A stretch of DNA of 64,000 bases from Pseudomonas sp. CFBP 13711 (GTDB lineage: Bacteria; Pseudomonadota; Gammaproteobacteria; Pseudomonadales; Pseudomonadaceae): contig NZ_JACYVI010000004.1 of assembly GCF_014842265.1 (NCBI RefSeq), positions 351,549 to 415,548 on the forward strand. The letters are read 5' to 3'. The notes below the pieces were generated by a model. That model ran no database searches and was not told the origin of the DNA. It worked only from the letters and a program-made list of their open reading frames with translations. Every line of letters begins with the position of its first letter. The first letter of the stretch is position 1. A program made the translations under genes and the position numbers. Shown in pieces: positions 51,107 through 62,600 of this stretch.

Positions 51107-51847
51107 GTGGACAAGTTGCTATACGTGGCCATGAGCGGAGCGTCGGAAAACGCCATCGCCCAAAAGGCCCATGCCAACAACCTGGCGAACGTTTCGACCA
51201 ACGGGTTTCAGCGCGACCTCGAACAGGCGCGCTCAATGCCCGTGTTCGGCGAGGTCAACCCGTCCCGGGCGTACGCCATGAGCGAACGTCCCGGCACTGA
51301 CTTCAGCCAGGGTGCGATGGTCGACACCGGTCGCGATCTGGACGTCGCCGTCAAAGGCAACGGCTGGATGGCGGTGCAGACGCCCGACGGCGGCGAAGCC
51401 TACACCCGCACCTCCAGCATGAACATCGACGCCCTCGGCGTGTTGCGTGATGGCAATGGTTTGCCGGTCATGGGCAACAGCGGGCCGATTGCCGTGCCTC
51501 CGCAGCAGCAGATCGAGATCGGCGCCGACGGCACCATCAGCGTTCGCTCGCTGGGCGAGAGCCCGCAGGTCATGGCGCAGATCGACCGCATCAAGCTGGT
51601 CAAGGGCGACCAGACCACCATGGAAAAAGGCCCCGACGGTCTGATGCACACCAAAAGCGGCAGACCGGCCCAGGCCGATGCTGACGTGCAGGTCGAATCC
51701 GGGTTTCTGCAGGCCAGCAACGTCAACGCCGTCGACGAGATGACCTCGGTGCTGGCGCTGTCCCGCCAATTCGAACTGCACATCAAGATGATGAAGACCG
51801 CCGAGCAGGATGACGAGTCGATGGCTCGCGTCTTGCAAATGGGCTAA
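51107..51847 (+). CDS. flgF: Flagellar rod protein FlgF
   Basis: The 246-residue rod protein starts at a GTG with GGAGGAGG just upstream; the start MDKLLYVAMSGA is the typical FlgF N-terminus, while the frame continues upstream without homology. [17 protein letters not shown] (about 22-38) and the C-terminal LQASNVNAVDEMTSVLALSR are the rod motifs. It forms the proximal rod with FlgB and FlgC. First gene of flgFGHIJKL. Confidence 0.95.
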   Translation: MDKLLYVAMSGASENAIAQKAHANNLANVSTNGFQRDLEQARSMPVFGEVNPSRAYAMSERPGTDFSQGAMVDTGRDLDVAVKGNGWMAVQTPDGGEAYTRTSSMNIDALGVLRDGNGLPVMGNSGPIAVPPQQQIEIGADGTISVRSLGESPQVMAQIDRIKLVKGDQTTMEKGPDGLMHTKSGRPAQADADVQVESGFLQASNVNAVDEMTSVLALSRQFELHIKMMKTAEQDDESMARVLQMG

Positions 51848-51894
51848 TGACTGACAGCTTGCGCCGATAAACAGGCGCTCGAGGAGATTCAAAC

Positions 51895-52683
51895 ATGCTT
51901 CCGGCACTCTATGTTGCTAAAACCGGTCTGGCCGCCCAGGACACCAACCTGACGACCATTTCCAACAACCTGGCCAACGTTTCGACCACCGGTTTCAAAA
52001 GCGACCGTGCGGAATTCCAGGACTTGCTTTACCAGATCAAGCGTCAGCCAGGCGCCCAGTCCACTCAGGACAGCGAGCTGCCATCGGGCCTGCAACTGGG
52101 TACCGGTGTGCGCATCGTCGGCACCCAGAAAAACTTCACCGCCGGCAGCCTGCAGACCACCAACCAGCCGCTGGACATGGCGGTCAACGGTCGCGGTTTC
52201 TTCCAGATCCGTCAGCCTGACGGCACCCTGGCCTACACCCGCGACGGTACGTTCCACCTGGACAGCAACGGCCAGATCGTGACCGCCAACGGTTACGCGC
52301 TGGAGCCTGCGATCGTCGTTCCGCAAGACTCGCAGACCTTCACCGTCGGCGAAGACGGCACCGTGTCGATCACCACCTCGGCCAACACCGCCACGCCACA
52401 GATCATCGGTAACGTGCAGACCGCGGACTTCATCAACCCGGCCGGCCTGCAATCCCAGGGCGGCAACCTGTACCTGGAAACCGCTTCCAGCGGCGCACCT
52501 CAGGTCGGTACGCCGGGCCTCAACGGTCTGGGCGTGGTCAAGCAGAACACCCTGGAAAACTCCAACGTCAGCACCGTTGAAGAGCTGGTGAACATGATCA
52601 CCACCCAGCGCGCCTACGAGATGAACTCCAAAGTGATCTCGACCGCTGACTCGATGCTCCAGTACGTGACCCAGAACCTGTAA
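51895..52683 (+). CDS. flgG: Flagellar distal rod protein FlgG
   Basis: The 262-residue rod protein carries [19 protein letters not shown] near residue 22, a FlgG-typical [13 protein letters not shown] segment, and a C-terminal [18 protein letters not shown] / [11 protein letters not shown] motif. GAGGAG precedes the ATG. 47 bases after flgF. Confidence 0.96.
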   Translation: MLPALYVAKTGLAAQDTNLTTISNNLANVSTTGFKSDRAEFQDLLYQIKRQPGAQSTQDSELPSGLQLGTGVRIVGTQKNFTAGSLQTTNQPLDMAVNGRGFFQIRQPDGTLAYTRDGTFHLDSNGQIVTANGYALEPAIVVPQDSQTFTVGEDGTVSITTSANTATPQIIGNVQTADFINPAGLQSQGGNLYLETASSGAPQVGTPGLNGLGVVKQNTLENSNVSTVEELVNMITTQRAYEMNSKVISTADSMLQYVTQNL

Positions 52684-52780
52684 GCCCTGTTTGAAACGCC
52701 TGATGTCCTGTTGCGAAACACCTGATCAATTCCAAGGGGCGCCTGAAAAACGCCTGCTACACCGCGAGGTTTTAAGTGTC

Positions 52781-53494
52781 ATGAAACGGCTCTCTGTATT
52801 GCGGCTTTCCCTGTTGGCAGCTCCTGTGTGCGGTATCGCGCTGCTGACCGGCTGCGTTGCGCCTGCGGCCAAACCCAATGACCCTTATTACACGCCGGTG
52901 TTGCCGCGCACGCCGCTGCCTTCAGCGGCCAGCAACGGTTCGATTTATCAGGCCGGTTTCGAGCAGAACATGTACGGCGACCGCAAGGCCTATCGGGTCG
53001 GCGACATCATCACCATCACGCTTTCCGAGAAGATGGCTGCCAGCAAGGCCGCCAGCTCCGGGATCAGCAAGACCAGCAAAACCAGCCTTGGCCTGACCTC
53101 GCTGTTTGGCGCAGGCGTCAGCACCAACAACCCGGTTGGCGGCGGCAACCTCAGCCTGGACGCCGGATACACCGGCGACCGCGCCACCAAGGGTGACGGC
53201 AAGGCGGCGCAGAGCAACAGCCTGACCGGCTCGATCACCGTGACCGTCGCTGACGTCATGCCCAACGGCATTCTGTTGGTGCGCGGCGAGAAGTGGATGA
53301 CCCTGAACACCGGTGACGAACTGGTGCGCATCGCCGGCCTGATTCGCGCCGACGACATTGCCACTGACAACACCGTGTCGTCGACTCGCATCGCCGATGC
53401 ACGCATCACTTATTCCGGTACAGGCGCGTTTGCCGATTCCAGTCAGCCAGGCTGGTTCGACCGATTCTTCCTCAGCCCGTTGTTCCCTTTCTGA
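52781..53494 (+). CDS. flgH: Flagellar L-ring lipoprotein FlgH
   Basis: The 237-residue outer-membrane lipoprotein has lipobox LTGC (Cys about residue 23) after a hydrophobic signal. FlgH segments follow: [36 protein letters not shown] and [15 protein letters not shown], ending in Phe as expected for an outer-membrane insertion. It forms the L ring. The ATG at 52781 is preferred over the open upstream frame because the signal peptide begins there; the ribosome site GAGG is somewhat distant. Confidence 0.95.
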   Translation: MKRLSVLRLSLLAAPVCGIALLTGCVAPAAKPNDPYYTPVLPRTPLPSAASNGSIYQAGFEQNMYGDRKAYRVGDIITITLSEKMAASKAASSGISKTSKTSLGLTSLFGAGVSTNNPVGGGNLSLDAGYTGDRATKGDGKAAQSNSLTGSITVTVADVMPNGILLVRGEKWMTLNTGDELVRIAGLIRADDIATDNTVSSTRIADARITYSGTGAFADSSQPGWFDRFFLSPLFPF

Positions 53495-53507
53495 TAGCGG
53501 GATAGCC

Positions 53508-54617
53508 ATGATCACGTTCAAGCAACTGATAGCGGCAGCGCTGCTGTTCACCACCGCGATGGGCGCCCACGCCGAGCGCCTGAAGGACATCGCCAGCATT
53601 TCCGGCGTACGGACCAACCAGTTGATCGGTTACGGTCTGGTGGTGGGGCTCAACGGCACGGGTGACCAGACCACCCAGACGCCGTTCACCCTGCAGACCT
53701 TCAACAACATGCTCTCGCAGTTCGGCATCAAGGTGCCGGCGGGTTCCGGCACCGTGCAGCTGAAAAACGTGGCGGCCGTGGCCGTATACGCCGACCTGCC
53801 GCCGTTCGCCAAACCGGGTCAGCAGATCGACATCACCGTGTCGTCCATCGGTAACTCGAAAAGCCTGCGCGGCGGTGCCCTGCTGATGACCCCGATGAAG
53901 GGTATCGACGGCAACGTCTATGCCGTGGCCCAGGGCAACCTGGTGGTCGGCGGCTTCGATGCCGAAGGCCGCGACGGTTCGAAGATCACCGTCAACGTGC
54001 CGTCTTCCGGGCGCATTCCAGGCGGTGCATCGGTTGAACGTGCCGTGCCAAGTGGCTTCAACCAGGGCAACTCCCTGACCCTGAACCTCAATCGCAACGA
54101 CTTCACCACCGCCAAGCGCATCGTCGACAAGATCAACGACATGCTCGGCCCAGGCGTCGCTCAGGCGCTGGATGGCGGCTCTGTGCGGGTCACCGCGCCG
54201 CTGGACCCCAATCAGCGTGTTGATTACCTGTCGGTGCTGGAAAACCTGGAAATCGATCCGGGCCAGACGTCCGCCAAAGTCATCATCAACTCGCGGACCG
54301 GCACTATCGTTATCGGCCAGAACGTCAAGGTGTCGCCGGCAGCCGTGACCCACGGCAGCCTGACCGTGACCATCACCGAAGACCCGATCGTCAGCCAGCC
54401 GGGCGCGTTCTCCAACGGCCAGACCGCCGTGGTCCCGCGTTCGAAGATCAACGCCCAGCAGGAAATGCACCCGATGTTCAAGTTCGGTCCGGGCACCACG
54501 CTGGATGAGATTGTCCGCGCGGTTAACCAGGTGGGCGCAGCGCCGGGCGACTTGATGGCGATTCTCGAAGCACTGAAACAGGCCGGCGCGTTGCAAGCCG
54601 ACCTGATCGTGATTTAA
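53508..54617 (+). CDS. flgI: Flagellar P-ring protein FlgI
   Basis: The 369-residue periplasmic protein has a signal peptide ending at AMGAHA. Canonical FlgI motifs follow: [35 protein letters not shown] sequence (written [14 protein letters not shown] here) and [23 protein letters not shown]. It forms the P ring around the rod with FlgA help. The ATG at 53508 gives the signal peptide; the frame upstream runs through flgH in another reading. 13 bases after flgH. Confidence 0.96.
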   Translation: MITFKQLIAAALLFTTAMGAHAERLKDIASISGVRTNQLIGYGLVVGLNGTGDQTTQTPFTLQTFNNMLSQFGIKVPAGSGTVQLKNVAAVAVYADLPPFAKPGQQIDITVSSIGNSKSLRGGALLMTPMKGIDGNVYAVAQGNLVVGGFDAEGRDGSKITVNVPSSGRIPGGASVERAVPSGFNQGNSLTLNLNRNDFTTAKRIVDKINDMLGPGVAQALDGGSVRVTAPLDPNQRVDYLSVLENLEIDPGQTSAKVIINSRTGTIVIGQNVKVSPAAVTHGSLTVTITEDPIVSQPGAFSNGQTAVVPRSKINAQQEMHPMFKFGPGTTLDEIVRAVNQVGAAPGDLMAILEALKQAGALQADLIVI

Positions 54618-54629
54618 GAGGCAAACTGA

Positions 54630-55922
54630 ATGAGCATTCCAAGCGGCGGCGTTTCTTCAGGTGATTCAGGGGCGTACACCGACCTCAATCGTCTGACGGC
54701 CATGAAAACCGGTGATCGCGACAGCGAGGGCAACCTCAAGAAAGTCGCGCAGGAATTCGAGTCGCTGTTCGTCAGCCAGATGCTCAAGGCCATGCGTTCG
54801 GCCAACGAAGTGCTGGCCAAGGACAACCCGATGAACACCGCGGCGACGCGGCAGTATCAGGACATGTATGACCAGCAGCTGTCGGTGAGCATGTCTCGCG
54901 AGGGTGGCGGCATTGGTCTGCAGGACGTGCTCATGCGTCAGCTGTCGAAAAACAAGGGCGCTGAAGTCGCGCCGGCCACCGGGCTTGTGTCCGGCAACAA
55001 CAAGACCACGGCAAAGGTCGACGGCAAAGCCGACGCGCCTGCCCAGACCGGTCTGGCCACGCACATCGCTCAGCGTCCGCTGTGGGCCACCCGTTCGGTG
55101 ACTGCGCCCGCCGCAACCGACGGCACCGCGCACAGCGACGTGGCAGCGCTGAATTCCCGTCGCCTGTCGCTGCCGAGCAAACTCAGCGACCGCATCATGG
55201 CCGGCATCGTCCCGAACACCGCCACCGCCGCCGGCCAGGACGCGAGCACCAGCGCTACCACACTGAAGAACCGCATCGCCGTTTCCAATGCCGTGGCCGC
55301 CGCGAAAAGCGCAGGGTCTCAGAGCAATGGCGACTGGACCGTCGGGCCTCAGTACTCCGCCGACGCTGACGCTTATGTGCGCAGTCGCGTGCAGACACCG
55401 CTGGCGCCGGGCAAGAGTGCATTCGCCAACCGGGATGACTTCGTCGCCACGATGATGCCGCTGGCCAAGGACGCTGCCGCGCGTATTGGCGTCGATCCGA
55501 GCGTGCTCGTCGCACAAGCCGCGCTGGAAACCGGCTGGGGCAAATCGATCATGCGTCAGTCCGACGGCGGCAGCAGCCACAACCTGTTCGGCATCAAGGC
55601 CCAGGGCGGCTGGAAAGGACCGGAAGCCCGCGCGATCACCAGCGAGTTCCGTGACGGCCAGATGGTCAAGGAGACCGCGGACTTCCGCGCCTACGACTCG
55701 TACGCCAGCAGCTTCCACGACCTGGTGAGCTTCCTGCAGAACAACAATCGCTATCAAGAAACCCTGAAATCCGCCGATAACCCGGAACAGTTTGTGAAAG
55801 AGCTGCAGAAGGCCGGCTACGCAACCGACCCGTCCTATGCCAGCAAGATTTCTCAGATAGCGAAACAGATGAAGAGTTACCAGACCTACGCATCCGCCTC
55901 GGGCTCTTCCACGACTTTATAA
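54630..55922 (+). CDS. flgJ: Flagellar rod-cap and peptidoglycan hydrolase FlgJ
   Basis: The 430-residue protein has two parts. The N-terminal rod-binding domain (about 30-110) includes KKVAQEFESLFVSQMLKAMR. The C-terminal glucosaminidase domain (about 262-420) includes LVAQAALETGWGKS (catalytic Glu), HNLFGIKAQGGW and TADFRAYDSY. The linker (about 115-260) is Ala/Thr-rich. It opens the peptidoglycan for the rod. AGAGG precedes the ATG. Confidence 0.95.
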   Translation: MSIPSGGVSSGDSGAYTDLNRLTAMKTGDRDSEGNLKKVAQEFESLFVSQMLKAMRSANEVLAKDNPMNTAATRQYQDMYDQQLSVSMSREGGGIGLQDVLMRQLSKNKGAEVAPATGLVSGNNKTTAKVDGKADAPAQTGLATHIAQRPLWATRSVTAPAATDGTAHSDVAALNSRRLSLPSKLSDRIMAGIVPNTATAAGQDASTSATTLKNRIAVSNAVAAAKSAGSQSNGDWTVGPQYSADADAYVRSRVQTPLAPGKSAFANRDDFVATMMPLAKDAAARIGVDPSVLVAQAALETGWGKSIMRQSDGGSSHNLFGIKAQGGWKGPEARAITSEFRDGQMVKETADFRAYDSYASSFHDLVSFLQNNNRYQETLKSADNPEQFVKELQKAGYATDPSYASKISQIAKQMKSYQTYASASGSSTTL

Positions 55923-55932
55923 GGTTTGAACC

Positions 55933-57975
55933 ATGTCACTGATCTCAATCGGGCTTTCGGGACTCACCGCCAGCAGCGCAGCATTGACGACGATCGGCAA
56001 CAACACTGCCAACGTCGACACGCAGGGCTACTCGCGTCAGCAAGTGATGACCGCCGCCGGGGCTCAGCAGAACATCGGCGTCGGTTTCATCGGCACCGGT
56101 ACGACGTTGTCCGACGTGCGCCGCATCTACAACGGCTACCTCGATAACCAGTTGCAGACCAGCACATCGCTCAACGCCGACGCCACCGCGTACCTGAGCC
56201 AGGCCAGCAAGCTCGACTCGATGCTGTCCGACAGCTCGACCGGCGTGAGCACGGTGCTGGCGAAGTTTTTCACTGACCTGAGCGCCCTGGCGTCCGGGCC
56301 GACCGACACGGCTGCGCGCACGACATTTCTGACCAGTGCATCGGCGCTGGCCGGTCAGTTCAACACCATCTCGGCGCAGATGAAGGACCAGAACGCCAGC
56401 ATCAATACCCAGCTGACCACGGCAACAGGGCAGGTGAATGCACTGGCGTCGTCCATTGCCGTCCTCAACAAGCAGATCACCGAGACCCAGGCTTCCGGCG
56501 GTCAGCCCAACACGCTGCTCGATTCGCGCACCGAGGCGGTACGTCAGCTCAATGAACTGGTCGGCGCCAAGGTCGTTGAAAACAACGGCAGCTATGACGT
56601 TTACATCGGCACCGGCCAGCCGCTGGTCACCGGCACCACCGCCAATACCCTGAGCGCCGTGCCCAGTGACAGCGACCCCAGCGTGTATGCGCTGAAACTG
56701 AAATATCAGAACAACGAAGTTGATGTCTCCAGTGTGGTAACCGGTGGCTCGCTTGGCGGGTTGCTGCGTTATCGCAGCGACGTGCTGCAGCCGGCCGCCA
56801 GCGAGCTGGGCCGTCTGGCGGTGGTCGCTTCCGACCAGATCAACAGCCAGCTCAACCAGGGTGTGGACGCCAACGGCAACTTCGGCAGCAACCTGTTTAT
56901 CAGCGTCAATGACCCGAGCCTGACCAGCCAGCGCAGCCTTGCCAACACGACCAACGATCAGTCCTCGGGCAACTTCGCGGTGTCCATTGCCAACAGCGGC
57001 GCGCTGCAGACCAACGATTATCAGGTGACCTTCACCGATGCCAGCGGCCAGTACAGCGTCAAGCGGCTGCCGGACGGCAGGGACATGGGTTCGTACAACA
57101 CCAGCGCCACCACTGCGCCGGTCATCGACGGCTTCTCGCTGAAATTCAATGGCACCTCCACCGAGGGTGACAGCTTCAAGATCAGCCCGACCAAGACCGG
57201 TGCCGACGGTATCAAGGTGGTGATGACCGACCCGAAAGCCATCGCCTCGGCCAGTCCGCTGACCGGCAGCTCCATCGTGAGCAAAGGCTCGGGCACGTTC
57301 ACCCAGCCTGTCTTGTCGACCCAGGCCGACATCTACAACCCGACCGCGACGGCCGATCTGCGAAACGCGCTCACCGCCTCGACGCCGATGCGTTTGCTCA
57401 TGGGCGATGTCACCAATGGTGCTCAAGCCTATACGCTGGTCGATGCGCAGGGCGCGGCGGTCAAAGACAAGTCCGGCAATGCAATCAAGGGGTCGATTGT
57501 TCAAGGCCAGTCCAACGACATCAGTCTGGAAGTGGGTTACACCGACTCGTCGGGTGCTGCGCAGTCGTTCAAGTTTGGCATGACCCTCGCCGGCTCGGCC
57601 AACAGTGGCGACACCTACAGCATCGCCATGACCGGCGCCGGGTCTCTGGACAACCGCAACGCGACCTCGGTCGGTACCCTGCAGACCAAACAGACCCTCG
57701 ACAGCGCAGCCGGCAATGGCACGGGCATGAGCCTGAGCGGCGCCAACGCCAACATGATTACCACCGTCGGCAGCAAGGCGGCGCAGGGCAAGAATGATTC
57801 GACGGCCACCACCGCCGTCCTTACCCAGGCCAAGAGTGCGCGCGACAGCGTTTCCGGTGTTTCGCTGGATGAAGAAGCCGCCAACCTGGTCAAGTATCAG
57901 CAGTACTACACCGCTTCGTCGCAGATCATCAAAGCCGCTCAAGCCATTTTCAGCACGCTGATCAACAGTCTTTAA
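55933..57975 (+). CDS. flgK: Hook-filament junction protein FlgK
   Basis: The 680-residue hook-associated protein 1 has GNNTANVDTQGYSRQQVM (about 22-39) and LLRYRSDVLQPAASELGRLA as conserved FlgK segments. The C-terminal motif SGVSLDEEAANLVKYQQYYTASSQIIKAAQ is typical. It is longer than the 550-residue enteric form because of the central variable region, as usual in pseudomonads. AAGG precedes the ATG. Its chaperone FlgN is encoded at 39991. Confidence 0.95.
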   Translation: MSLISIGLSGLTASSAALTTIGNNTANVDTQGYSRQQVMTAAGAQQNIGVGFIGTGTTLSDVRRIYNGYLDNQLQTSTSLNADATAYLSQASKLDSMLSDSSTGVSTVLAKFFTDLSALASGPTDTAARTTFLTSASALAGQFNTISAQMKDQNASINTQLTTATGQVNALASSIAVLNKQITETQASGGQPNTLLDSRTEAVRQLNELVGAKVVENNGSYDVYIGTGQPLVTGTTANTLSAVPSDSDPSVYALKLKYQNNEVDVSSVVTGGSLGGLLRYRSDVLQPAASELGRLAVVASDQINSQLNQGVDANGNFGSNLFISVNDPSLTSQRSLANTTNDQSSGNFAVSIANSGALQTNDYQVTFTDASGQYSVKRLPDGRDMGSYNTSATTAPVIDGFSLKFNGTSTEGDSFKISPTKTGADGIKVVMTDPKAIASASPLTGSSIVSKGSGTFTQPVLSTQADIYNPTATADLRNALTASTPMRLLMGDVTNGAQAYTLVDAQGAAVKDKSGNAIKGSIVQGQSNDISLEVGYTDSSGAAQSFKFGMTLAGSANSGDTYSIAMTGAGSLDNRNATSVGTLQTKQTLDSAAGNGTGMSLSGANANMITTVGSKAAQGKNDSTATTAVLTQAKSARDSVSGVSLDEEAANLVKYQQYYTASSQIIKAAQAIFSTLINSL

Positions 57976-57988
57976 GGAATCGTAATCC

Positions 57989-59578
57989 ATGCGTATCTCA
58001 ACGACCCAGTTTTACGAAACCAGCGCCACGAACTATTCGCGCAGTTACGCCAACGTCACCAAAACCGGTGACGAAGTGGCCAGCCAGGTCAAGCTCAACA
58101 CGGCCGGCGATGATCCGGTCGGCGCGGGCCGTGTGCTGCAGTTGCAGCAGCAGGGCACGATGCTCAATCAGTACAAATCCAACATCGACACGATCAATAC
58201 CACCGTCGTGCAGACCGAGACGGCCTTGACGTCGATCACCTCGGCGATTCAGCGCGCGCAAGAGCTGGTACTGGGGGCGGCGAACACCTCGTTCACCGAC
58301 AAGGACCGCCAGGCCAACGCCTCCGAGCTCAAGGAGTTGCAGGGGCAGATTCTCGGCCTGATGAACAGCCAGGACGCCGACGGCACCTACCTGTTCTCCG
58401 GGTCCAAGGGCACCACCGCGCCATACGCCGTCAGCTCCGACGGCACCTACAGCTATCAGGGCGACCAGACGCGCAACCTGCTGGCCGTTGGCACGGGCAT
58501 CTCCATGGCCAGCAACACCACCGGCTGGGATGCATTCGAACAAGCGACCAACACCACGCGCACCTCAACGACCCTGGTCGCTGGCGCGGATGACGGCGTG
58601 ATCTCGTTGTCCGGCGGCAGCGTCAGCAATGCCTCCACCTACGACACCAGTTTCACCGCCGGCCAGCCCTACAAGATCTCCTTCACCAGCAGCACGGCCT
58701 ATACCATCTTGGACAAAAACAACCAGGATGTGACGGGTGAGGCGTCGGCCGCCGGCAAGTTTGCGTCCACCAGTTCGGCGAACCAGGCCATCACCTTCCG
58801 GGGCCTGGAACTGAACCTGAACATCAACTTGACCAAAGATCAGTACGCAAGCACCAGCGCCGCCGACGCGGCCGTCAAGGACCACACCTTCCAGCTGGGT
58901 GTTTCCCCCAGCACCGTGAGCACTTCGCGTCTGCCGGCCAACACCTCGACCGATGTGATCACCAGCTCGGTGGTGACCGATCAGGCCGCGTTCGACAAAA
59001 CCTTCCCGTCGGGCGGCGCTGTCGTGCGCTTTACGGATGCCACCAACTTCAATCTGTACGCAGCGCCCTATGACCCGGCGACCAGCAAAGCGGTGTCCAC
59101 CGGCACGCTGAGCGGTAACACGGCGACGGCCTCCGGCGTGACGTTCACCTTCAGCGGCACGCCGCCGGCGATGGCGGCAGGTGACCAGTTCACCGCGCAG
59201 TCTTCGACCCAGCAAAGCCAGAACGTGCTGAACACCTTGTCCAAGGTCATTACCGCGCTCAACGGCAAGGTCGATGGCGACCCGATTGCCCAGCAGAAAC
59301 TGCAGGCCACGATGACCTCCACCATCGGTAACCTGAAAAGTGCGGCCGAGCAGATCATCAATGCCACCAGCGAAGGCGGTGCCCGGGCCAAGACCGCGAC
59401 CGATCAGAGCGTGACCAACCAGACCATGATCGACAACGGCACCACCGAATCGGGCACGATCACCGCGTCCGACCCGGTCGATGCCATCGCCCGTCTGACC
59501 CTGCAGAAAACCATGCTGCAAGCCTCGCAGCTGGTGTTCACCCAACTGTCGGCGCTGAACCTGTTCAGCAAGTTGTAA
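57989..59578 (+). CDS. flgL: Hook-filament junction protein FlgL
   Basis: The 529-residue hook-associated protein 3 starts MRISTTQFYETSATNYSR and has flagellin-like coiled-coil ends (QVKLNTAGDDPVGAGRVLQL near 35-54; a C-terminal PVDAIARLTLQKTMLQAS). The central part is enlarged and Thr/Ser-rich compared with enteric FlgL (about 317 residues). AAGGA precedes the ATG; 13 bases after flgK, the last flagellar structural gene of this operon. Confidence 0.95.
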   Translation: MRISTTQFYETSATNYSRSYANVTKTGDEVASQVKLNTAGDDPVGAGRVLQLQQQGTMLNQYKSNIDTINTTVVQTETALTSITSAIQRAQELVLGAANTSFTDKDRQANASELKELQGQILGLMNSQDADGTYLFSGSKGTTAPYAVSSDGTYSYQGDQTRNLLAVGTGISMASNTTGWDAFEQATNTTRTSTTLVAGADDGVISLSGGSVSNASTYDTSFTAGQPYKISFTSSTAYTILDKNNQDVTGEASAAGKFASTSSANQAITFRGLELNLNINLTKDQYASTSAADAAVKDHTFQLGVSPSTVSTSRLPANTSTDVITSSVVTDQAAFDKTFPSGGAVVRFTDATNFNLYAAPYDPATSKAVSTGTLSGNTATASGVTFTFSGTPPAMAAGDQFTAQSSTQQSQNVLNTLSKVITALNGKVDGDPIAQQKLQATMTSTIGNLKSAAEQIINATSEGGARAKTATDQSVTNQTMIDNGTTESGTITASDPVDAIARLTLQKTMLQASQLVFTQLSALNLFSKL

Positions 59579-59592
59579 TCGGCCCAGCGGAG

Positions 59593-59619
59593 GGCGGCAC
59601 CTGATCCACAGGTGTCGCC
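59593..59619 (+). terminator. Hairpin between flgL and the third glycosyltransferase
   Basis: GGCGGCACCTG and CAGGTGTCGCC pair over 10 of 11 positions around a 5-base loop. There is no U-tract, so it may attenuate rather than terminate, letting some transcription reach the glycosyltransferase. Confidence 0.4.
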
Positions 59620-59698
59620 ACCGTTGAGCGTCAACCGTATTGTCAGCGGTTATGCCGATCCTCTCCCCGGGGCGCGGCACCGCTCGTGAGTCCCGCCC

Positions 59699-62600
59699 GT
59701 GAATTCAGCTCCTCTCGTCAGCCTCGTCATTCCCGCCTACAACCCGCGCTTCTTTCAGCGAGCGCTTCAGGACGCCCTGGCCCAGACCTATAGGCCCCTT
59801 GAAGTGGTGGTCTGCGACGACAGCCAGACCGACGAGATCCAGGGCATCGTTGAAAAGTACCTGGACTCCAGCCCGGTCACCCTGCGTTACGTGCGCAACC
59901 CTACGCGTCAGGGTTTCGTCGGCAATCTGCTGGTGTGCCTGCACGAAGCGCAGGGCGAGTTCATCAAGTTTTTCTGCGACGACGACCGGCTTTTTCCGGC
60001 GGCGGTGGCGCGTCAGGCCAGCGTGCTTGTCGAGCATGACGACGTCAGCCTGGTGCTGGCCCAGCGTTATTTCTGCGACCCCCAGGACATTCAGCTGCCG
60101 GTGCGCATCGAGAACGCGCCGCTGGCCGAATCCAGCTCGGTGTTCTACGGCGCCGATCTGCTCTCCGTATTCGATATTTCGCCGACCAACTTCCTCGGCG
60201 GCTTCAGCAGCTCGTTGATGCGCCGCAGCGATGTGCAGGTGATTCTGCCGGCGCTCCGTGAAGTGGGCGACGGCTTCACCGCGCTGGTGGATTTCGTGCT
60301 CTACGTCTGTCTGCTCAAGCGCGGCAACATGGTCATGCTCAACGACGTGCTCAGCGCCGAGCGCTTGCACCCGGAGCGCTTCAGCCGTCAGCAGTGGGTC
60401 AGGGATCTGATCACCGACGAGCGTCAATGGCTGGGCAAGATGCTCAAGGCGCGCACCGGCGAAGACGCCCCCGAATACGGCTGGGTGCGCTTCGTGCCGC
60501 TGACTCAGGCGCTGGAGCAGCCCCGTGTCTGGCAAGAACTGCCCCTCAGCCGCATGCTCGGTGACCGACAGGCCGCCTTGCCGTGGCGGGTCGGCACCGA
60601 CAGCGAAAGTTTTGCCGAGCTGTACCAGCAATGGTTGAGCTTCCGCACCCTGTTTGGCGCCGATCGCCTGCGCGTGGCGGATAACGTCGCGACATGGCCG
60701 TCGCAGCCGAAGATGGTGGCGGTGGTGCTCGACGAACACGCCAGTGCCGCCGGTGTGGCGCTGACCCTGGCCAGTCTCGACGCGCAGTTGTACGCCGCCG
60801 AACTGACCCTGGTGCTGTCCAGCGCTTGTGACGCGCCGGTGCTCGAAGGCCGTGTGTTCACCTTGCCGCTGCAGCCCGACTGGCTGGCGCAACTCAATGA
60901 CCTGTTGCCTCAGCTTGAGCGCGGCGACTGGTGCTACCTGCTGCGGGCGGGGGATCGGCTCACCGATTGCGCGCTGCTGATCCTCGCCGAACGCGTTGCC
61001 CACTCGCCGGACGTGCTGTGCCTGTACGGCGACGAAGGCGCGCTGCACGAAGGCGAATCGGCCGAGCCGGTGTTCCGGCCTGACTTCAACCTCGACCTGC
61101 TGCGCAGTTACCCCTACGTTGGCCGGGTGCTGGCGTTTCAGATCGACGCGCTGGTCAGGCTAGGCGGTTTCGATTCCACCTACGGCGAACTGGCCCCCCA
61201 CGACGCCATCTGGCGACTGACCGAAGCCCATGGCGTGGTGGTTCAGCACGTTTCGGAAATCCTCGTTGAGTCGCAGTTTCCCTTCCAGGCGTGGCTCGCG
61301 CTCGATGAGGTCATGTCGCAAAACGCTCCGGTGCTCGATGGGCATCTGCACCGCATGGGCATCGCCCATCAGCTGCGCGAGGTGGAAGGGCAGTGGGTCA
61401 ATCACATTGATTACCTGAGCGACGCGCGTCCGCTGGTGTCGATCATCATCGTCCATCAGGACCAGTTGGCGGCGTTGCAGCGCTGCATCGAATCGCTGCT
61501 GTCGAAGACCGCTTACGCGCCGTTCGAAGTGCTGATCGTCGACTGCGCCAGTCAAAACCCGGAAGCGCGATCCTGGCTGGCGGACATGCAGCAGATCGGC
61601 GGCGATACCCTGCGCGTGCTGCATTACGAAGGGCAGGGCAACGGCGCCGACGTGCGCAACTTCGCCGCTGCCCACGCCCGCGGCGAGCACCTGCTGATGC
61701 TCAGCATCTACGCGGTGGTGGCCGATTCCGCGTGGCTGGGCGAACTGGTCAATCACGGCCGGCGGGAAGAAGTCGGCGTGGTCGGCGCCAAGCTGTTCAC
61801 CCCCGAAGGCTACATCCTGCAGGCCGGGCTGATTCTGGGTTACCACGGCCCGGCCGGCCCTGCGTTTTTTGGCGAGCCACTGCACGCGCCCGGTCATCTG
61901 CTGCGGTTGCAAGCGGCCCAGGATCTGAGCGCGGTGGGCGGCCACTGCCTGCTGGTGCGCCGGGCCTTGTTCGAGCAGCTCGGTGGCCTGAACAGCAATG
62001 AATTCACCGGCAGCCTGAGCGAAGTGGATTTCTGCCTGCGCGTGCGCGAATCCGGCCATCTGGTGGTCTGGGCACCCCGTGCCGTGCTGGCGATCGGCGC
62101 CTCGACACCGGCGGAACAGGTGCGCGAAAAACAATCCCAAGTCGACGATCAGCACGCCTTCTACAAACGCTGGCTGCCGATCCTCGCCCGCGATCCGGCC
62201 TACAACCCGAACCTGCGCCTGACCGGTTCGTTCTATAGCCTGGAACCGGGCCTTAAAAAAGGCTGGAACCCTTATTCATCGCGCCGTTTGCCGAATGTGC
62301 TGGCGATCCCGGTCAACAGCACGGCGGTGGGTCATTACCGGGTGTCCCAGCCGTTTCTGGAGCTGGAAGCCGATGGCCGAATCGAAGGGCGGATGAGTTA
62401 CGACCTGCCGTCGATCATCGAGCTGGAGCGTCAGTCGCCGGACGTGATCGTCGTGCAGTGCCGCTACAGCCAGAATTCCATCGATCAGGTCGCCAGCCTC
62501 AAGGCGTACTCCAACGCCCGGCGCATTTACGAGCTGGACGACTACGTGATCAGCGTGCCGAAAAAGAACGGCCACTTGCGCAGCATGCCGTCGAACATGG

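Noticed and set aside
55945..57990. 681-codon minus-strand open frame opposite flgK
   Set aside because: Antisense shadow of a well-recognised gene; composition is of the Arg/Gly/Val-rich type seen for all such shadows here.
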